Under the pieces are notes generated by a model. It searched no databases and was not told the DNA's origin. It saw only the letters and a list, made by a program, of their open reading frames with translations. The position numbers and the translations under genes were made by a program. Positions 37,428-45,804 of a stretch of DNA of 64,000 bases are shown here, piece after piece (position 1 is the stretch's first letter; the number at the start of each line of letters is the position of its first letter). The stretch is from Pseudomonas svalbardensis. Lineage in GTDB: Bacteria; Pseudomonadota; Gammaproteobacteria; Pseudomonadales; Pseudomonadaceae. The DNA lies in contig NZ_CP125619.1 in NCBI RefSeq assembly GCF_030053115.1, forward strand, positions 931,001-995,000. The letters are read 5' to 3'.

Positions 37428-38144
37428 TCACTGCATCAACACTTCAATCGAACCATCCGCCGTCATGCTGACCTGGCTGGTACCCGCCTCAACCTCAGGC
37501 GTCACCGGTGCCGAGTCCATGCTCGCCGCTTTCATCATCATCGGTCCACGCATGTACGGCTGTGGATAACCGTTGCTGTTCAAGTTCAGGTTAACGATTT
37601 TATAACCCTTGCCACCCAATGCATCGGTAGCCAATTGCGCGCGGGCCTTGAAGGCTGTCACGGCTTCTTTAAGCAACGCATCTTCGCTGGCCTTGCGGGT
37701 TGGGGTGGCGATGGCGAAGTCCATGCCACCCATTTTCAGGTCTGTGAGCAGTTCGCCGGTCAGTTTCGACAGTGTCGCGAAGTCGGAGCTTTCCAGGCGC
37801 AGTTCGGCGCGTTCGCGCCAGCCGGTGATTTTCTGGCCCTTGGTATCGTAGATCGGGTAGCTGTTGCGGCTGCCCTGGCGCAGGGTGACTTCCTTGACCT
37901 GTTTGGCCTGGGCCAGCGCTTTGTTCATGGTGGTGCTGACGTCGGCGGCGAGTTTGGCCGGGTCGGTGTTTTGTTCTTCGGTGTAGAGGGTCACGATCAT
38001 CAGGTCGCGGGCGATTTCCTGACTGACTTCGGCGCGCAGGGCGATCTGGTTGTAATGAAGTTCGTCGGCGGCCAGGGCCGGGAGGCTGGCGACGGTGCCA
38101 ACGCTAAGGGCAAGAAGGGCGGCGCTGCGGCTGAAACTGTGCAT
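37428..38144 (-). CDS. SIMPL-domain (DUF541) periplasmic protein
   Basis: 238 residues with signal peptide (SAALLALSVGTVASLPALAA). The SIMPL fold follows: HYNQIALRAEVSQEIARDL, LRQGSRNSYPIYDTKGQKIT and YKIVNLNLNSNGYPQPYMRG. DUF541 proteins form periplasmic oligomers of unclear role, some linked to oxidative stress. It stands beside roxSR as in P. aeruginosa (PA4495 region). It is monocistronic. Confidence 0.85.
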   Translation of the reverse strand: MHSFSRSAALLALSVGTVASLPALAADELHYNQIALRAEVSQEIARDLMIVTLYTEEQNTDPAKLAADVSTTMNKALAQAKQVKEVTLRQGSRNSYPIYDTKGQKITGWRERAELRLESSDFATLSKLTGELLTDLKMGGMDFAIATPTRKASEDALLKEAVTAFKARAQLATDALGGKGYKIVNLNLNSNGYPQPYMRGPMMMKAASMDSAPVTPEVEAGTSQVSMTADGSIEVLMQ

Positions 38145-38507
38145 GAAAACTCCTTGGACGGTGCGCAGGGGTTAAGGTCCGAGCCTGCGTGAACCCATCA
38201 GACTCTAGCTTTTATGATCCGGTTCGCACAGTTACAACTTCTATACAGATCGACGCGATCTCTTGTAGCAGCTGCCGAAGGCTGCGTTCGAGCGCGAAGC
38301 GGTCGCAATTGGGTTGACGCGTTTTGCATGAAGGAATGAGGTCTCAGGTTTTACGACCGCTTCGCGGCCGAACGCAGCCTTCGGCAGCTGCTACAAGGGC
38401 TCTGTGTTGGCTGAAGGCCTGTGGCCGTTTGCCGCACTTTTGCCTGCCAGCCCCCGTGCTTGGTTATACTCCGTGCGATCCGCCTGGAGCGCTCATCAGG
38501 AGAGCTC
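38145..38507. other. Divergent SIMPL / roxS intergenic region
   Basis: 363 bp. Most is taken up by the inverted repeat at 38262-38399. The rest should carry both promoters. No gene. Confidence 0.6.
38262..38399. repeat. REP-type inverted repeat upstream of roxS
   Basis: CTTGTAGCAGCTGCCGAAGG is mirrored by CCTTCGGCAGCTGCTACAAG at the far end. Inner arms GCGAAGCGGTCG and CGACCGCTTCGC also pair. Confidence 0.8.
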
Positions 38508-39770
38508 ATGCTCGCCCCCGTTCAAATCACTTCCGCTACTCGCCAGAATCTCTGGCGGCTGACGTTCATCCGCACATTGGTGTTGGCCGCTCAGGCCGGT
38601 TCCGTGGGCCTGGCCTACTGGCTCGACTTACTGCCGCTGCCTTGGTTCCAACTGGCTGCGACCCTCGGTTGCTCGATGTTGCTGTGCGCGTTCACGGCGA
38701 TTCGCTTGCGTACCTCATGGCCAGTTACCGAACTCGAATACGCCGTGCAACTGGCCTGCGACCTGTTTATCCACAGTGCCTTGCTGTATTTCTCCGGTGG
38801 CTCGACCAACCCCTTCGTCTCTTATTACCTGGTGCCGCTGACCATCGCTGCCGTGACCTTGCCGTGGCGTTATTCGGTGATTCTGTCCGGTATCGCGTTG
38901 ACGATGTACACCCTGCTGCTGGCCCGCTTCTATCCGCTGCAAACCTTCCCGATCGCTCGGGAAAACCTGCAGGTTTACGGGATGTGGCTGAGTTTCGCCC
39001 TGGCCGCGGCGGTTATCACCTTCTTCGCCGCGCGCATGGCCGAAGAGCTGCGCCGTCAGGAAGAACTGCGCGCCATCCGTCGCGAAGAGGGCCTGCGCGA
39101 TCAGCAACTGTTGGCCGTCGCCACCCAGGCCGCCGGTGCTGCCCATGAGCTGGGCACGCCGCTGGCGACCATGAGTGTGTTGCTCAAGGAAATGCGTCAG
39201 GACCATCACGACCCGATGTTGCAGGACGACCTGAGCGTGCTGCAGGATCAGGTCAAACTCTGCAAAGAAACCTTGCAGCAACTGGTGCGCGCCGCCGAGG
39301 CCAATCGTCGATTGGCCGTGGAGATGCAGGACGTCACCGATTGGCTCGATGAAGCCCTGAATCGCTGGCACTTGATGCGCCCGGAAGCCAGTTACCGCTT
39401 CCAGCGCTTGGGCCAAGGCACCGTGCCGCGCATGGCGCCGCCACCGGACCTGACCCAGGCGCTGCTGAATTTGCTCAACAACGCCGCCGACGCTTGCCCC
39501 GAAGGGCTGCAAGTGACGCTGGACTGGAATGCCGACGACCTGACAATCAGCATCCGCGACCACGGCGCCGGTGTGCCGCTGGCCATCGCCGAGCAGATCG
39601 GCAAACCATTTTTTACCACCAAGGGCAAAGGTTTCGGCCTGGGCCTGTTTTTGAGCAAGGCCAGCGTGACACGCGCCGGCGGCTCAGTGAAACTCTACAG
39701 TCATGAGGAAGGCGGCACGCTCACCGAGCTGCGCCTGCCCCGTGTCGCCCGAGGAGACGAACATGAGTGA
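38508..39770 (+). CDS. roxS: Redox-responsive sensor histidine kinase RoxS (RegB/PrrB type)
   Basis: 420 residues from ATG 38508 behind CAGGAGAG. Six N-terminal membrane helices (residues about 20-190), then the H-box GAAHELGTPLATMSVLLKEM, which is the RegB-type box, and a HATPase_c domain (LLNLLNNAADACPEG, IRDHGAGVPLAIAEQIGKPF, GLGLFLSKASV). It senses respiratory or redox state and phosphorylates RoxR. The stop lies within the start of roxR (8-bp overlap). Confidence 0.9.
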   Translation: MLAPVQITSATRQNLWRLTFIRTLVLAAQAGSVGLAYWLDLLPLPWFQLAATLGCSMLLCAFTAIRLRTSWPVTELEYAVQLACDLFIHSALLYFSGGSTNPFVSYYLVPLTIAAVTLPWRYSVILSGIALTMYTLLLARFYPLQTFPIARENLQVYGMWLSFALAAAVITFFAARMAEELRRQEELRAIRREEGLRDQQLLAVATQAAGAAHELGTPLATMSVLLKEMRQDHHDPMLQDDLSVLQDQVKLCKETLQQLVRAAEANRRLAVEMQDVTDWLDEALNRWHLMRPEASYRFQRLGQGTVPRMAPPPDLTQALLNLLNNAADACPEGLQVTLDWNADDLTISIRDHGAGVPLAIAEQIGKPFFTTKGKGFGLGLFLSKASVTRAGGSVKLYSHEEGGTLTELRLPRVARGDEHE

Positions 39771-40329
39771 CGAGATCCAAGTCGAAGGCGAAGGCGAAGA
39801 ACTGCCGCATTTGCTGCTGGTAGACGACGACGCAACTTTTACCCGGGTGATGGCCCGTGCCATGGCCCGCCGCGGCTTTCGCGTCAGCACCGCCGGTTCC
39901 GCCGAAGAAGGCCTGACCATCGCTCAGGCCGACCTGCCGGACTACGCCGCGCTGGACCTGAAAATGGACGGTGATTCCGGTCTGGTGCTGTTGCCCAAAC
40001 TGCTTGAACTGGACCCGGAAATGCGCGTGGTGATCCTCACCGGTTACTCGAGCATTGCCACCGCCGTCGAGGCGATCAAGCGCGGCGCCTGCAATTACCT
40101 GTGCAAACCGGCGGACGCCGATGACGTGCTGGCCGCGCTGCTCTCCGAGCATGCCGACCTCGACACGCTGGTGCCGGAGAACCCGATGTCGGTGGATCGC
40201 CTGCAGTGGGAACACATCCAGCGCGTGCTGACCGAACACGAAGGCAACATCTCCGCCACTGCCCGCGCCCTGGGCATGCACCGCCGCACGCTGCAGCGCA
40301 AACTGCAGAAGCGTCCGGTTCGTCGTTGA
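39763..40329 (+). CDS. roxR: Response regulator RoxR (RegA/PrrA type)
   Basis: 188 residues from ATG 39763 behind GAGGAGACGAAC. Receiver domain with LLVDDDATF, phospho-acceptor Asp in ALDLKMDGDSGL and the conserved Lys in CKPADADDV. The C-terminal Fis-type HTH is HEGNISATARALGMHRRTLQ. In P. aeruginosa RoxR controls the cyanide-insensitive oxidase and terminal oxidases. An inverted repeat GGCGAA...TTCGCC follows at 40352-40388. Confidence 0.92.
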   Translation: MSDEIQVEGEGEELPHLLLVDDDATFTRVMARAMARRGFRVSTAGSAEEGLTIAQADLPDYAALDLKMDGDSGLVLLPKLLELDPEMRVVILTGYSSIATAVEAIKRGACNYLCKPADADDVLAALLSEHADLDTLVPENPMSVDRLQWEHIQRVLTEHEGNISATARALGMHRRTLQRKLQKRPVRR

Positions 40330-40400
40330 CTGTAGTTTTTTGAGGGAGTGGCGAATAAACCATGTTCATGGAGTATCGTTTGTTCGCCCCTTTAATGCCT

Positions 40401-40736
40401 CTACGGCAAGATCCGGACGGTCAATGGATCAGAGGAGTGTTCAACGCCTTGGGATTTCGCGTAGAACTTGATTTCGACTTCTCGATGGATGTGCGGGCGC
40501 ATTTCGTTGACAGGCAATTCGGCTTGTAATGCACTCTCTGATTTGTAGCCACTGTCCCACTTATCATCAGTCCCTAGAAAAGCGGCTACAAACTTGTATT
40601 CAGCACCTGGTGGAAGTACACCCCCGGCGCCAATACTGAGCTCAGTGGTTTTACCTAATCCACTGAGGAAGAACGCATTATTTTGTACGTCTTTCGCCCT
40701 TGGAATCGGGTATGTAACCTTGGGTTTATTGCCCAT
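40401..40736 (-). CDS. Orphan protein C, 111 aa, unknown function
   Basis: Unrecognised. ATG 40736 follows AAAGGAG. No signal peptide or membrane helix. Beta-type strands such as TTELSIGAGGVLPPGAEYKF, EVEIKFYAKSQGVEHSSD and the final LTVRILP suggest an Ig/C2-like fold. Box C lies about 97 bp upstream and is almost identical to box A, although the proteins are not obviously related. It stands alone, convergent with roxR. Confidence 0.7.
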   Translation of the reverse strand: MGNKPKVTYPIPRAKDVQNNAFFLSGLGKTTELSIGAGGVLPPGAEYKFVAAFLGTDDKWDSGYKSESALQAELPVNEMRPHIHREVEIKFYAKSQGVEHSSDPLTVRILP

Positions 40737-40832
40737 CGTAATAGCTCCTTTGTATGCGTTTTAACCAGATTGCCCGGCGCACGTCATGGCGACGGGTTGC
40801 GATCAGTAGGCGCGAAATATCGCCACCTATCT

Positions 40833-40850
40833 ACTGTCATATCTGACAGT
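40833..40850 (-). promoter_or_regulatory. Palindromic box C
   Basis: Minus strand ACTGTCAGATATGACAGT. It differs from box A in one central base, and the following AGA is shared. Confidence 0.65.
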
Positions 40851-41000
40851 GGCGACCGGCGGTAACCGATTGGGGATTGCTTGTCAAAATGGCCTCAACG
40901 CTGAACCGCCCCTGAACAATTGTTGTCACACAGCGTTACAACACAAGCCGATCATCTATGATCGGTTCGTGTGTGTTCTTTTCTTTATCGAGCCTTATCC

Positions 41001-42728
41001 ATGAATCAGAACGCTGAATATTCCGCGGTCAATGATGCTGTGCGCGGGCAGTTTTTCCGCCGAGTGTGGGACATGATCACGCCTTACTGGCGCAGCGAAG
41101 AGAAGGGCAAGGCCTGGACGTTGCTGATCGCCGTGATTGCGCTGTCGTTGTTCAGCGTGGCGATTTCGGTGTGGATCAACAGTTGGTACAAGGACTTCTA
41201 CAACGCCTTGCAGAAAAAGGACGAAGCGGCCTTTTGGCAGTTGATTCTGTATTTTTGCGGCATCGCGGCGGTGGCGATCCTTGGCGCGGTGTATCGGCTC
41301 TACCTGACGCAGATGCTGACGATTCGCTGGCGGGCCTGGCTCACCGAGAAGCATTTTGCCCGTTGGCTCAGCCACAAGAATTACTACCAGTTGGAGCAGG
41401 GCGGATACACCGATAACCCGGACCAGCGGATTTCCGAAGACCTCAATAAATTCACCAGCAACACGTTGGGCCTGGGGCTCGGGTTGATTCGCAACATCGT
41501 CAGCCTCGTATCGTTCTCGATCATTCTGTGGGGCGTATCGGGCAGTATCGAAGTGTTTGGTTTCACGATTCCCGGTTACATGTTCTGGTGCGCGCTGGTT
41601 TACGCCGCCGTCGCCAGTTGGCTGACGCATTTGATTGGCCGTCGCCTGATCGGCCTCAACAACAACCAGCAACGCTTCGAAGCCGACCTGCGTTTCTCCA
41701 TGGTGCGGATTCGCGAGAATGCCGAAAGCATTGCGCTGTACAACGGCGAGCCTAATGAGAACCGCCGCTTGAGCAGCCGTTTCGGGATGGTCTGGCACAA
41801 CTACTGGGACATCATGAAAGTGTCCAAGCGCCTGACCTTCTTTACCTCCGGTTATGAGCAGATCGCCGTCATCTTCCCGTTCATGGTCGCCGCGCCGCGT
41901 TACTTCACTGGCAAGATCGAGCTGGGTGAGCTGATGCAAATCAACTCGGCGTTCGCTAACGTCCAGGACAACTTCAGTTGGTTCATCACGGCGTACCAGG
42001 ACCTTGCCGAATGGCGGGCCACCTGTGATCGTCTGCTGAGTTTCCGCCAGGCCATGACTGACAACGAAGAGCGTGCGCCGGCGATTGATGTGCAAAACCA
42101 TGGCTCGGCGTTGAAGGTGCATAACCTTGGCCTCGACCTGGCGGATGGTCGTCACCTGCTGAGCAACGCCGACATGACCGTGGAGGAGGGCGAGCGCGTC
42201 ATGCTCAGCGGTCGCTCCGGCAGCGGTAAATCCACGTTGTTTCGAGCCATGGGGCACCTTTGGCCGGCTGGCCACGGCAGTATTCGTCTGCCGACGGGGC
42301 GTTATCTGTTCCTGCCGCAAAAACCGTATCTGCCGATTGGCAGCCTGCGTGAAGCGCTGAGTTATCCACAGTCTGGCGATACGTATCCGCACGAGCGCTA
42401 CGTTCACGTGCTGGAAGCCTGCCGTTTGCCGCATCTCGTTGCCCGTCTGGACGAAGCCAATCACTGGCAGCGCATGTTGTCGCCGGGTGAGCAACAGCGT
42501 CTGGCCTTCGCACGAGCGCTGCTTTACGCACCGCAATGGCTGTACATGGACGAAGCCACCTCGGCGATGGACGAGGAGGACGAAGCGTCGCTGTATCAGA
42601 CCTTGATCGATGAGATTCCGGGGTTGAGCATTGTCAGCGTCGGGCATCGCAGCAGCCTGAAGCGCTTCCATCCACGGCATGTCCGTATCGAGAATGGCCA
42701 TCTGGTGGACCAGACCGTGACCGCATAA
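41001..42728 (+). CDS. SbmA/BacA-like ABC transporter with fused ATPase (YddA type)
   Basis: 575 residues from ATG 41001. Residues about 1-330 form an ABC_membrane_2 domain (WINSWYKDFYNALQKKDEAA, NYYQLEQGGYTDNPDQRISE), the arrangement known from SbmA/BacA and YddA. Residues about 370-575 are the ATPase: Walker A LSGRSGSGKSTLF, signature LSPGEQQRLAFARA, Walker B WLYMDEATSAMDEEDE. SbmA-type proteins move peptides or cobalamin-like compounds; the cargo here is unknown. Confidence 0.85.
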   Translation: MNQNAEYSAVNDAVRGQFFRRVWDMITPYWRSEEKGKAWTLLIAVIALSLFSVAISVWINSWYKDFYNALQKKDEAAFWQLILYFCGIAAVAILGAVYRLYLTQMLTIRWRAWLTEKHFARWLSHKNYYQLEQGGYTDNPDQRISEDLNKFTSNTLGLGLGLIRNIVSLVSFSIILWGVSGSIEVFGFTIPGYMFWCALVYAAVASWLTHLIGRRLIGLNNNQQRFEADLRFSMVRIRENAESIALYNGEPNENRRLSSRFGMVWHNYWDIMKVSKRLTFFTSGYEQIAVIFPFMVAAPRYFTGKIELGELMQINSAFANVQDNFSWFITAYQDLAEWRATCDRLLSFRQAMTDNEERAPAIDVQNHGSALKVHNLGLDLADGRHLLSNADMTVEEGERVMLSGRSGSGKSTLFRAMGHLWPAGHGSIRLPTGRYLFLPQKPYLPIGSLREALSYPQSGDTYPHERYVHVLEACRLPHLVARLDEANHWQRMLSPGEQQRLAFARALLYAPQWLYMDEATSAMDEEDEASLYQTLIDEIPGLSIVSVGHRSSLKRFHPRHVRIENGHLVDQTVTA

Positions 42729-42740
42729 ACACCACAACCT

Positions 42741-42834
42741 CTGTAGGAGCGAGGCTTGCCCGCGAAGAACGATCACTCGGTCCTCAGTCGGAAACCGCGT
42801 GGAGCCCTTCGCGGGCAAGCCTCGCTCCTCCAGG
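42741..42834. repeat. REP/BIME between the ABC transporter and the GntR gene
   Basis: GTAGGAGCGAGGCTTGCCCG and CGGGCAAGCCTCGCTCCTCC arms with a short centre. Confidence 0.8.
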
Positions 42835-42838
42835 GGTT

Positions 42839-42853
42839 AGGTGATCGTACAAC
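42839..42853 (+). promoter_or_regulatory. Putative GntR operator at its own promoter
   Basis: AGGTGATCGTACAAC, 14 of 15 identical to the complement of 45725-45739 upstream of kdgD. It lies 53 bp before the regulator ATG. Suggests autoregulation. Confidence 0.55.
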
Positions 42854-42906
42854 CGCGTTGAGCTATGATGCGGTTTCAGCCGCAACTTTTGAGAAAGACG
42901 TTCACC

Positions 42907-43656
42907 ATGGAAAACCCGATCGACGCACCACGCCTCCCTCGCAAGCGCCGCAGCCTCGCTCAGGAACTGGTGACGGTGCTGTCCGAGCAGATCCGCGACG
43001 GTCACCTCAAGCGTGGCGACAAGTTGCCCACCGAGTCGGCGATCATGGATGCCCATGGCGTCAGCCGCACCGTGGTGCGCGAAGCGATTTCCCGTTTGCA
43101 GGCAGCTGGGCAGGTTGAAACCCGCCACGGCATCGGCACCTTCGTGCTCGATACCCCAAGCCCGAGCGGTTTCCGTATCGACCCGGCGACCGTGGTCACG
43201 CTGCGGGACGTGCTGGCGATTCTGGAACTGCGCATCAGCCTCGAAGTGGAGTCCGCCGGCCTCGCCGCGCAACGCCGCAGCCCCGAGCAGCTGGCATTGA
43301 TGCGAGCTGCGCTGGATGCATTGAATGAAAGTGTTTCCCATGCCAGCGATGCCGTAGCGTCCGACTTCCAGTTCCACCTGCAAATCGCCCTCGCGACGGG
43401 CAATCGCTACTTCACCGACATCATGACCCACCTGGGCACCAGCATCATTCCGCGTACGCGCCTCAATTCCGCGCGCCTGGCCCATGACGACCAACAGCAC
43501 TACATGAATCGTCTGAGCCGTGAGCACGAAGAGATTTACGATGCGATTGCGCGTCAGGATTCCGATGCGGCCAGGGCCGCGATGCGGTTGCACCTGACTA
43601 ATAGCCGAGAGCGGCTGCGTCATGCTCATGAAGAGGCGGAGGCGCAGCGCGGCTAA
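42907..43656 (+). CDS. FadR/GntR-family regulator, probably of galactarate/glucarate catabolism
   Basis: 249 residues from ATG 42907. Winged HTH of the GntR type: LKRGDKLPTESAIMDAHGVS then RTVVREAISRLQAAGQVETR. The C-terminal FCD ligand domain has metal-binding His/Asp positions (SDFQFHLQIALATGNRYF, HEEIYDAIARQDSDAARAAM). The role is inferred from the garD/kdgD operon 2 kb away and from a shared 15-bp site upstream of both. Its stop overlaps the convergent orphan gene D by four bases. Confidence 0.85.
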   Translation: MENPIDAPRLPRKRRSLAQELVTVLSEQIRDGHLKRGDKLPTESAIMDAHGVSRTVVREAISRLQAAGQVETRHGIGTFVLDTPSPSGFRIDPATVVTLRDVLAILELRISLEVESAGLAAQRRSPEQLALMRAALDALNESVSHASDAVASDFQFHLQIALATGNRYFTDIMTHLGTSIIPRTRLNSARLAHDDQQHYMNRLSREHEEIYDAIARQDSDAARAAMRLHLTNSRERLRHAHEEAEAQRG

Positions 43657-43877
43657 GGGTAAGGGTCTTCTACCTCGACCGTTTTGTAATCGACATACTC
43701 AACGGTGTTGTTCAGCAACACCTTGAATATCTTCAGGGTGATTTTCCAGTACTGACCGGGCAGTGTTTCAAACTCGACGATGTTGTCCACGCTCACATTC
43801 AGGTCAAAATCTGATGGCAGCTCTAGAGCTGCATGTCTGGTTTTTGCAGGAAAGTTAAACCGGTGGATTGTGCTCAT
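43653..43877 (-). CDS. Orphan protein D, 74 aa, unknown function
   Basis: Unrecognised. ATG 43877 (MSTIHRFNFPAKTRH) has only a weak ribosome-binding site; the frame is open further upstream. Predicted beta-strand character (DLNVSVDNIVEFETL, WKITLKIFKVLL, EYVDYKTVEVED), cytosolic. Box D is about 62 bp upstream. Tail-to-tail overlap with the GntR gene. Confidence 0.6.
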   Translation of the reverse strand: MSTIHRFNFPAKTRHAALELPSDFDLNVSVDNIVEFETLPGQYWKITLKIFKVLLNNTVEYVDYKTVEVEDPYP

Positions 43878-43938
43878 GGGGTCTTCGCCTATGCAGTGAT
43901 TGACTGCCCGATTAAGCCTCGGAGGCAGAGGGTTCGAT

Positions 43939-43956
43939 ACTGTAAGAAATAACAGT
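43939..43956 (-). promoter_or_regulatory. Palindromic box D
   Basis: Minus strand ACTGTTATTTCTTACAGT, arms ACTGT/ACAGT with eight central bases. Confidence 0.6.
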
Positions 43957-43999
43957 TTCGATGAACGGTCGGCGTCAATCCGCACCTGCCGCGGTGATG

Positions 44000-44031
44000 T
44001 AGATCGTTCCCACGCAGGGCGTGAGAACGAT
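44000..44031. repeat. Inverted repeat GATCGTTCCCACGC...GCGTGAGAACGATC
   Basis: Short palindrome of the group's extragenic CCCACGC class, 3' of the 44045 gene. May act as its terminator. Confidence 0.55.
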
Positions 44032-44044
44032 CAGGTGAGGGGAA

Positions 44045-44239
44045 TCAGCCAGTCCTGAGAATCGAACGATCCACCCTCACGGCCCACTCGGCAGCCCCAG
44101 CCTTGGCATCGAATGCCACATGCCCATGCTCATCCACCACCGCCCGCGCAATCACCATCCCCTTGGCCAACAATTCCAGCGGCGCACCCTTCAGCGATTG
44201 GCCCGAGGCCAGTTCCAGTTTCAATTTGATAGTCATCAT
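44045..44239 (-). CDS. Small protein co-transcribed with the phospholipase-like gene, 64 aa
   Basis: Unrecognised. TAAGGAGATCG precedes two ATGs (44239, 44236). Beta-rich with a pattern of a tiny Ig/carboxypeptidase-regulatory-like unit (LKLELASGQSLKGAPLELLA, VVDEHGHVAFDAKAGAAEWA). It starts 11 bp after the stop of the 44251 gene, so both form one operon behind box E. Confidence 0.6.
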   Translation of the reverse strand: MMTIKLKLELASGQSLKGAPLELLAKGMVIARAVVDEHGHVAFDAKAGAAEWAVRVDRSILRTG

Positions 44240-44250
44240 CGATCTCCTTA

Positions 44251-45567
44251 TCAGGCAACATTGCCAGTGGGTTTGTAATCCTTGAGCAGCAAATAAGTGC
44301 TCCAGCCCCACCAGTCGTCCACGGTGGCGGTGTCGTTGAGGTTGTTGACATCCTTGCGTCGCAACACCTTGTTGCCCTCGACCCTGAACAGCGGCGAAAA
44401 GTTGGTCGCCAGGTTAAGTACGGCTTGCAGATCAGGCATTTTTTTCAAGGCGCCGAATTGGCCGGCCGACGGGGCGATTCCACTGAGATACGCCGCGAAC
44501 ACTTCATCCGCAGACACCTGAACCGCCTGATTCACCTGGGCGCGATTAGCGCTATCGATGGCGTCGAAGTAGCGCTTGTCCCCATACGCGTGCCACTGAT
44601 CGCCGTTGCCATTGCGCACGTTGAGACCGAACTTGCTGTCTTCGTCGTGCATGAAGCGCGTGATCAACGAACCCAGATCGCTGGGTGTAACCACCGCTGC
44701 CAATTGCTTGCGCGGCACTCGCAGGTGGCCGGCGGAAAACAGGTCGGTCAGGTAGTGATCGGCAAAAGCGTTCATCGCATAGGCCAGCTCCAGGTGCTTT
44801 TCATCGCCACTGGTGTGGGCCCGCACCGCTTGTTGCACCGCCGCGGTGTGCCCGGCGATATAGGCCAGCAGCGCCCATTCGGCGAAGTGATCGGCATTGT
44901 TGGCGGCCAGTTTCAGGTAGCGGCCAAATGGGAACAACGCCGAAACGACACTGCCACCGCCGGTGATCTTGTTCCACTCTTCTGACAACGTATCACCGAG
45001 GGCGTCATAAGCCTCGTGAGGTTGTTTACCGTCCTTGATCGCCTGCTTGATCGCGGCGATTTCCTTTTGCATCACGCCGAGGATCAGCTTGGCCTCGGCG
45101 TTAGAAGCAGGCAGTACGGCCAGCGAATTAAAGGCGTTGGTAAAGCGCTGGATTCGGTCGACGGCCGTCGCGCCTTCGCTGATCGGTTGATCGGGAATTC
45201 CATAGAAATCACCTCCCAGCGCAATGACTTGGCCATAGGTCAGCGCCAGCCCATTGGGCAAATGCAACTCCACCTGTGAAGCCGGGATAGCGGGCGCATC
45301 CTTGACGAAACGCAGCAGGGTGCTGTCGCCGATGGCGGTGTGTTCGCCACCCTCGAACCTCAGCTGTGGCTTGCCTTTCAGGGCTTTACCGGAGGCTGTG
45401 GGTAGCGACGCGGGAAGGGCAGGCGCAGAGTTGTGATGATCAGCAATCTGCAAGACCACGTGTTGGTTATCCCCGATGAGAGGGATGCCATGCTCGGTAA
45501 AAAGATCATCCAGTCCGGCAATGACCTGTTTCAGTTTTTCCTTCGGTTGTGCGTGTAGACCTGACAT
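44251..45567 (-). CDS. Putative zinc-dependent phospholipase C-like protein, 438 aa
   Basis: ATG 45567 behind AAGGAG. No classical signal peptide. The middle region carries His/Asp clusters, NNADHFAEWALLAYIAGHTA and NAFADHYLTDLFSAGHLRVP, the latter with an HxxxD...H pattern like the zinc site of PC-PLC/S1-P1 enzymes. The N-terminal 100 residues are of unknown fold. Assignment to the phospholipase C/P1 superfamily rests on these motifs only. Box E, the most AT-rich and LexA-like of the five boxes, lies 40 bp upstream. Operon with the 64-aa protein. Confidence 0.6.
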   Translation of the reverse strand: MSGLHAQPKEKLKQVIAGLDDLFTEHGIPLIGDNQHVVLQIADHHNSAPALPASLPTASGKALKGKPQLRFEGGEHTAIGDSTLLRFVKDAPAIPASQVELHLPNGLALTYGQVIALGGDFYGIPDQPISEGATAVDRIQRFTNAFNSLAVLPASNAEAKLILGVMQKEIAAIKQAIKDGKQPHEAYDALGDTLSEEWNKITGGGSVVSALFPFGRYLKLAANNADHFAEWALLAYIAGHTAAVQQAVRAHTSGDEKHLELAYAMNAFADHYLTDLFSAGHLRVPRKQLAAVVTPSDLGSLITRFMHDEDSKFGLNVRNGNGDQWHAYGDKRYFDAIDSANRAQVNQAVQVSADEVFAAYLSGIAPSAGQFGALKKMPDLQAVLNLATNFSPLFRVEGNKVLRRKDVNNLNDTATVDDWWGWSTYLLLKDYKPTGNVA

Positions 45568-45606
45568 TTCTATCTCCTTGATATGTCGTCGGTGCGATTA
45601 AAAACA

Positions 45607-45624
45607 ACTGTATAGATATACAGT
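45607..45624 (-). promoter_or_regulatory. Palindromic box E (LexA-like)
   Basis: Minus strand ACTGTATATCTATACAGT is very close to the SOS-box consensus CTGT-(AT)n-ACAG. It lies 40 bp upstream of the phospholipase-like gene. Confidence 0.65.
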
Positions 45625-45706
45625 TATTCGAATCATAGATGAGAAATTTCCTACGTCAAGGAAATACCTTTCCGACTCAAATTCTGCGGTTGGCGATGAA
45701 ATGCAG

Positions 45707-45746
45707 TTGACGGTTATTATTTAAGTTGTACGATGACCTACAACTT
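45707..45746 (+). promoter_or_regulatory. kdgD promoter with overlapping operator
   Basis: -35 TTGACG (45707-45712), 16-bp spacer, -10 TACGAT (45729-45734). A perfect inverted repeat AAGTTGTA-N8-TACAACTT (45723-45746) covers the -10. A 15-bp part recurs upstream of the GntR gene. Confidence 0.6.
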
Positions 45747-45804
45747 CGGCGCAGGCTGAACGGTTTTCTCACACACATACGTCGCTATCCAGGGTGTTCG
45801 AATA

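Noticed and set aside
37281..38192. 303-codon open frame opposite the SIMPL gene
   Set aside because: Antisense shadow. The minus-strand gene has a signal peptide and the DUF541 pattern.
40995..42818. 607-codon minus frame opposite the SbmA-like ABC gene
   Set aside because: Antisense shadow of a gene with clear Walker motifs.
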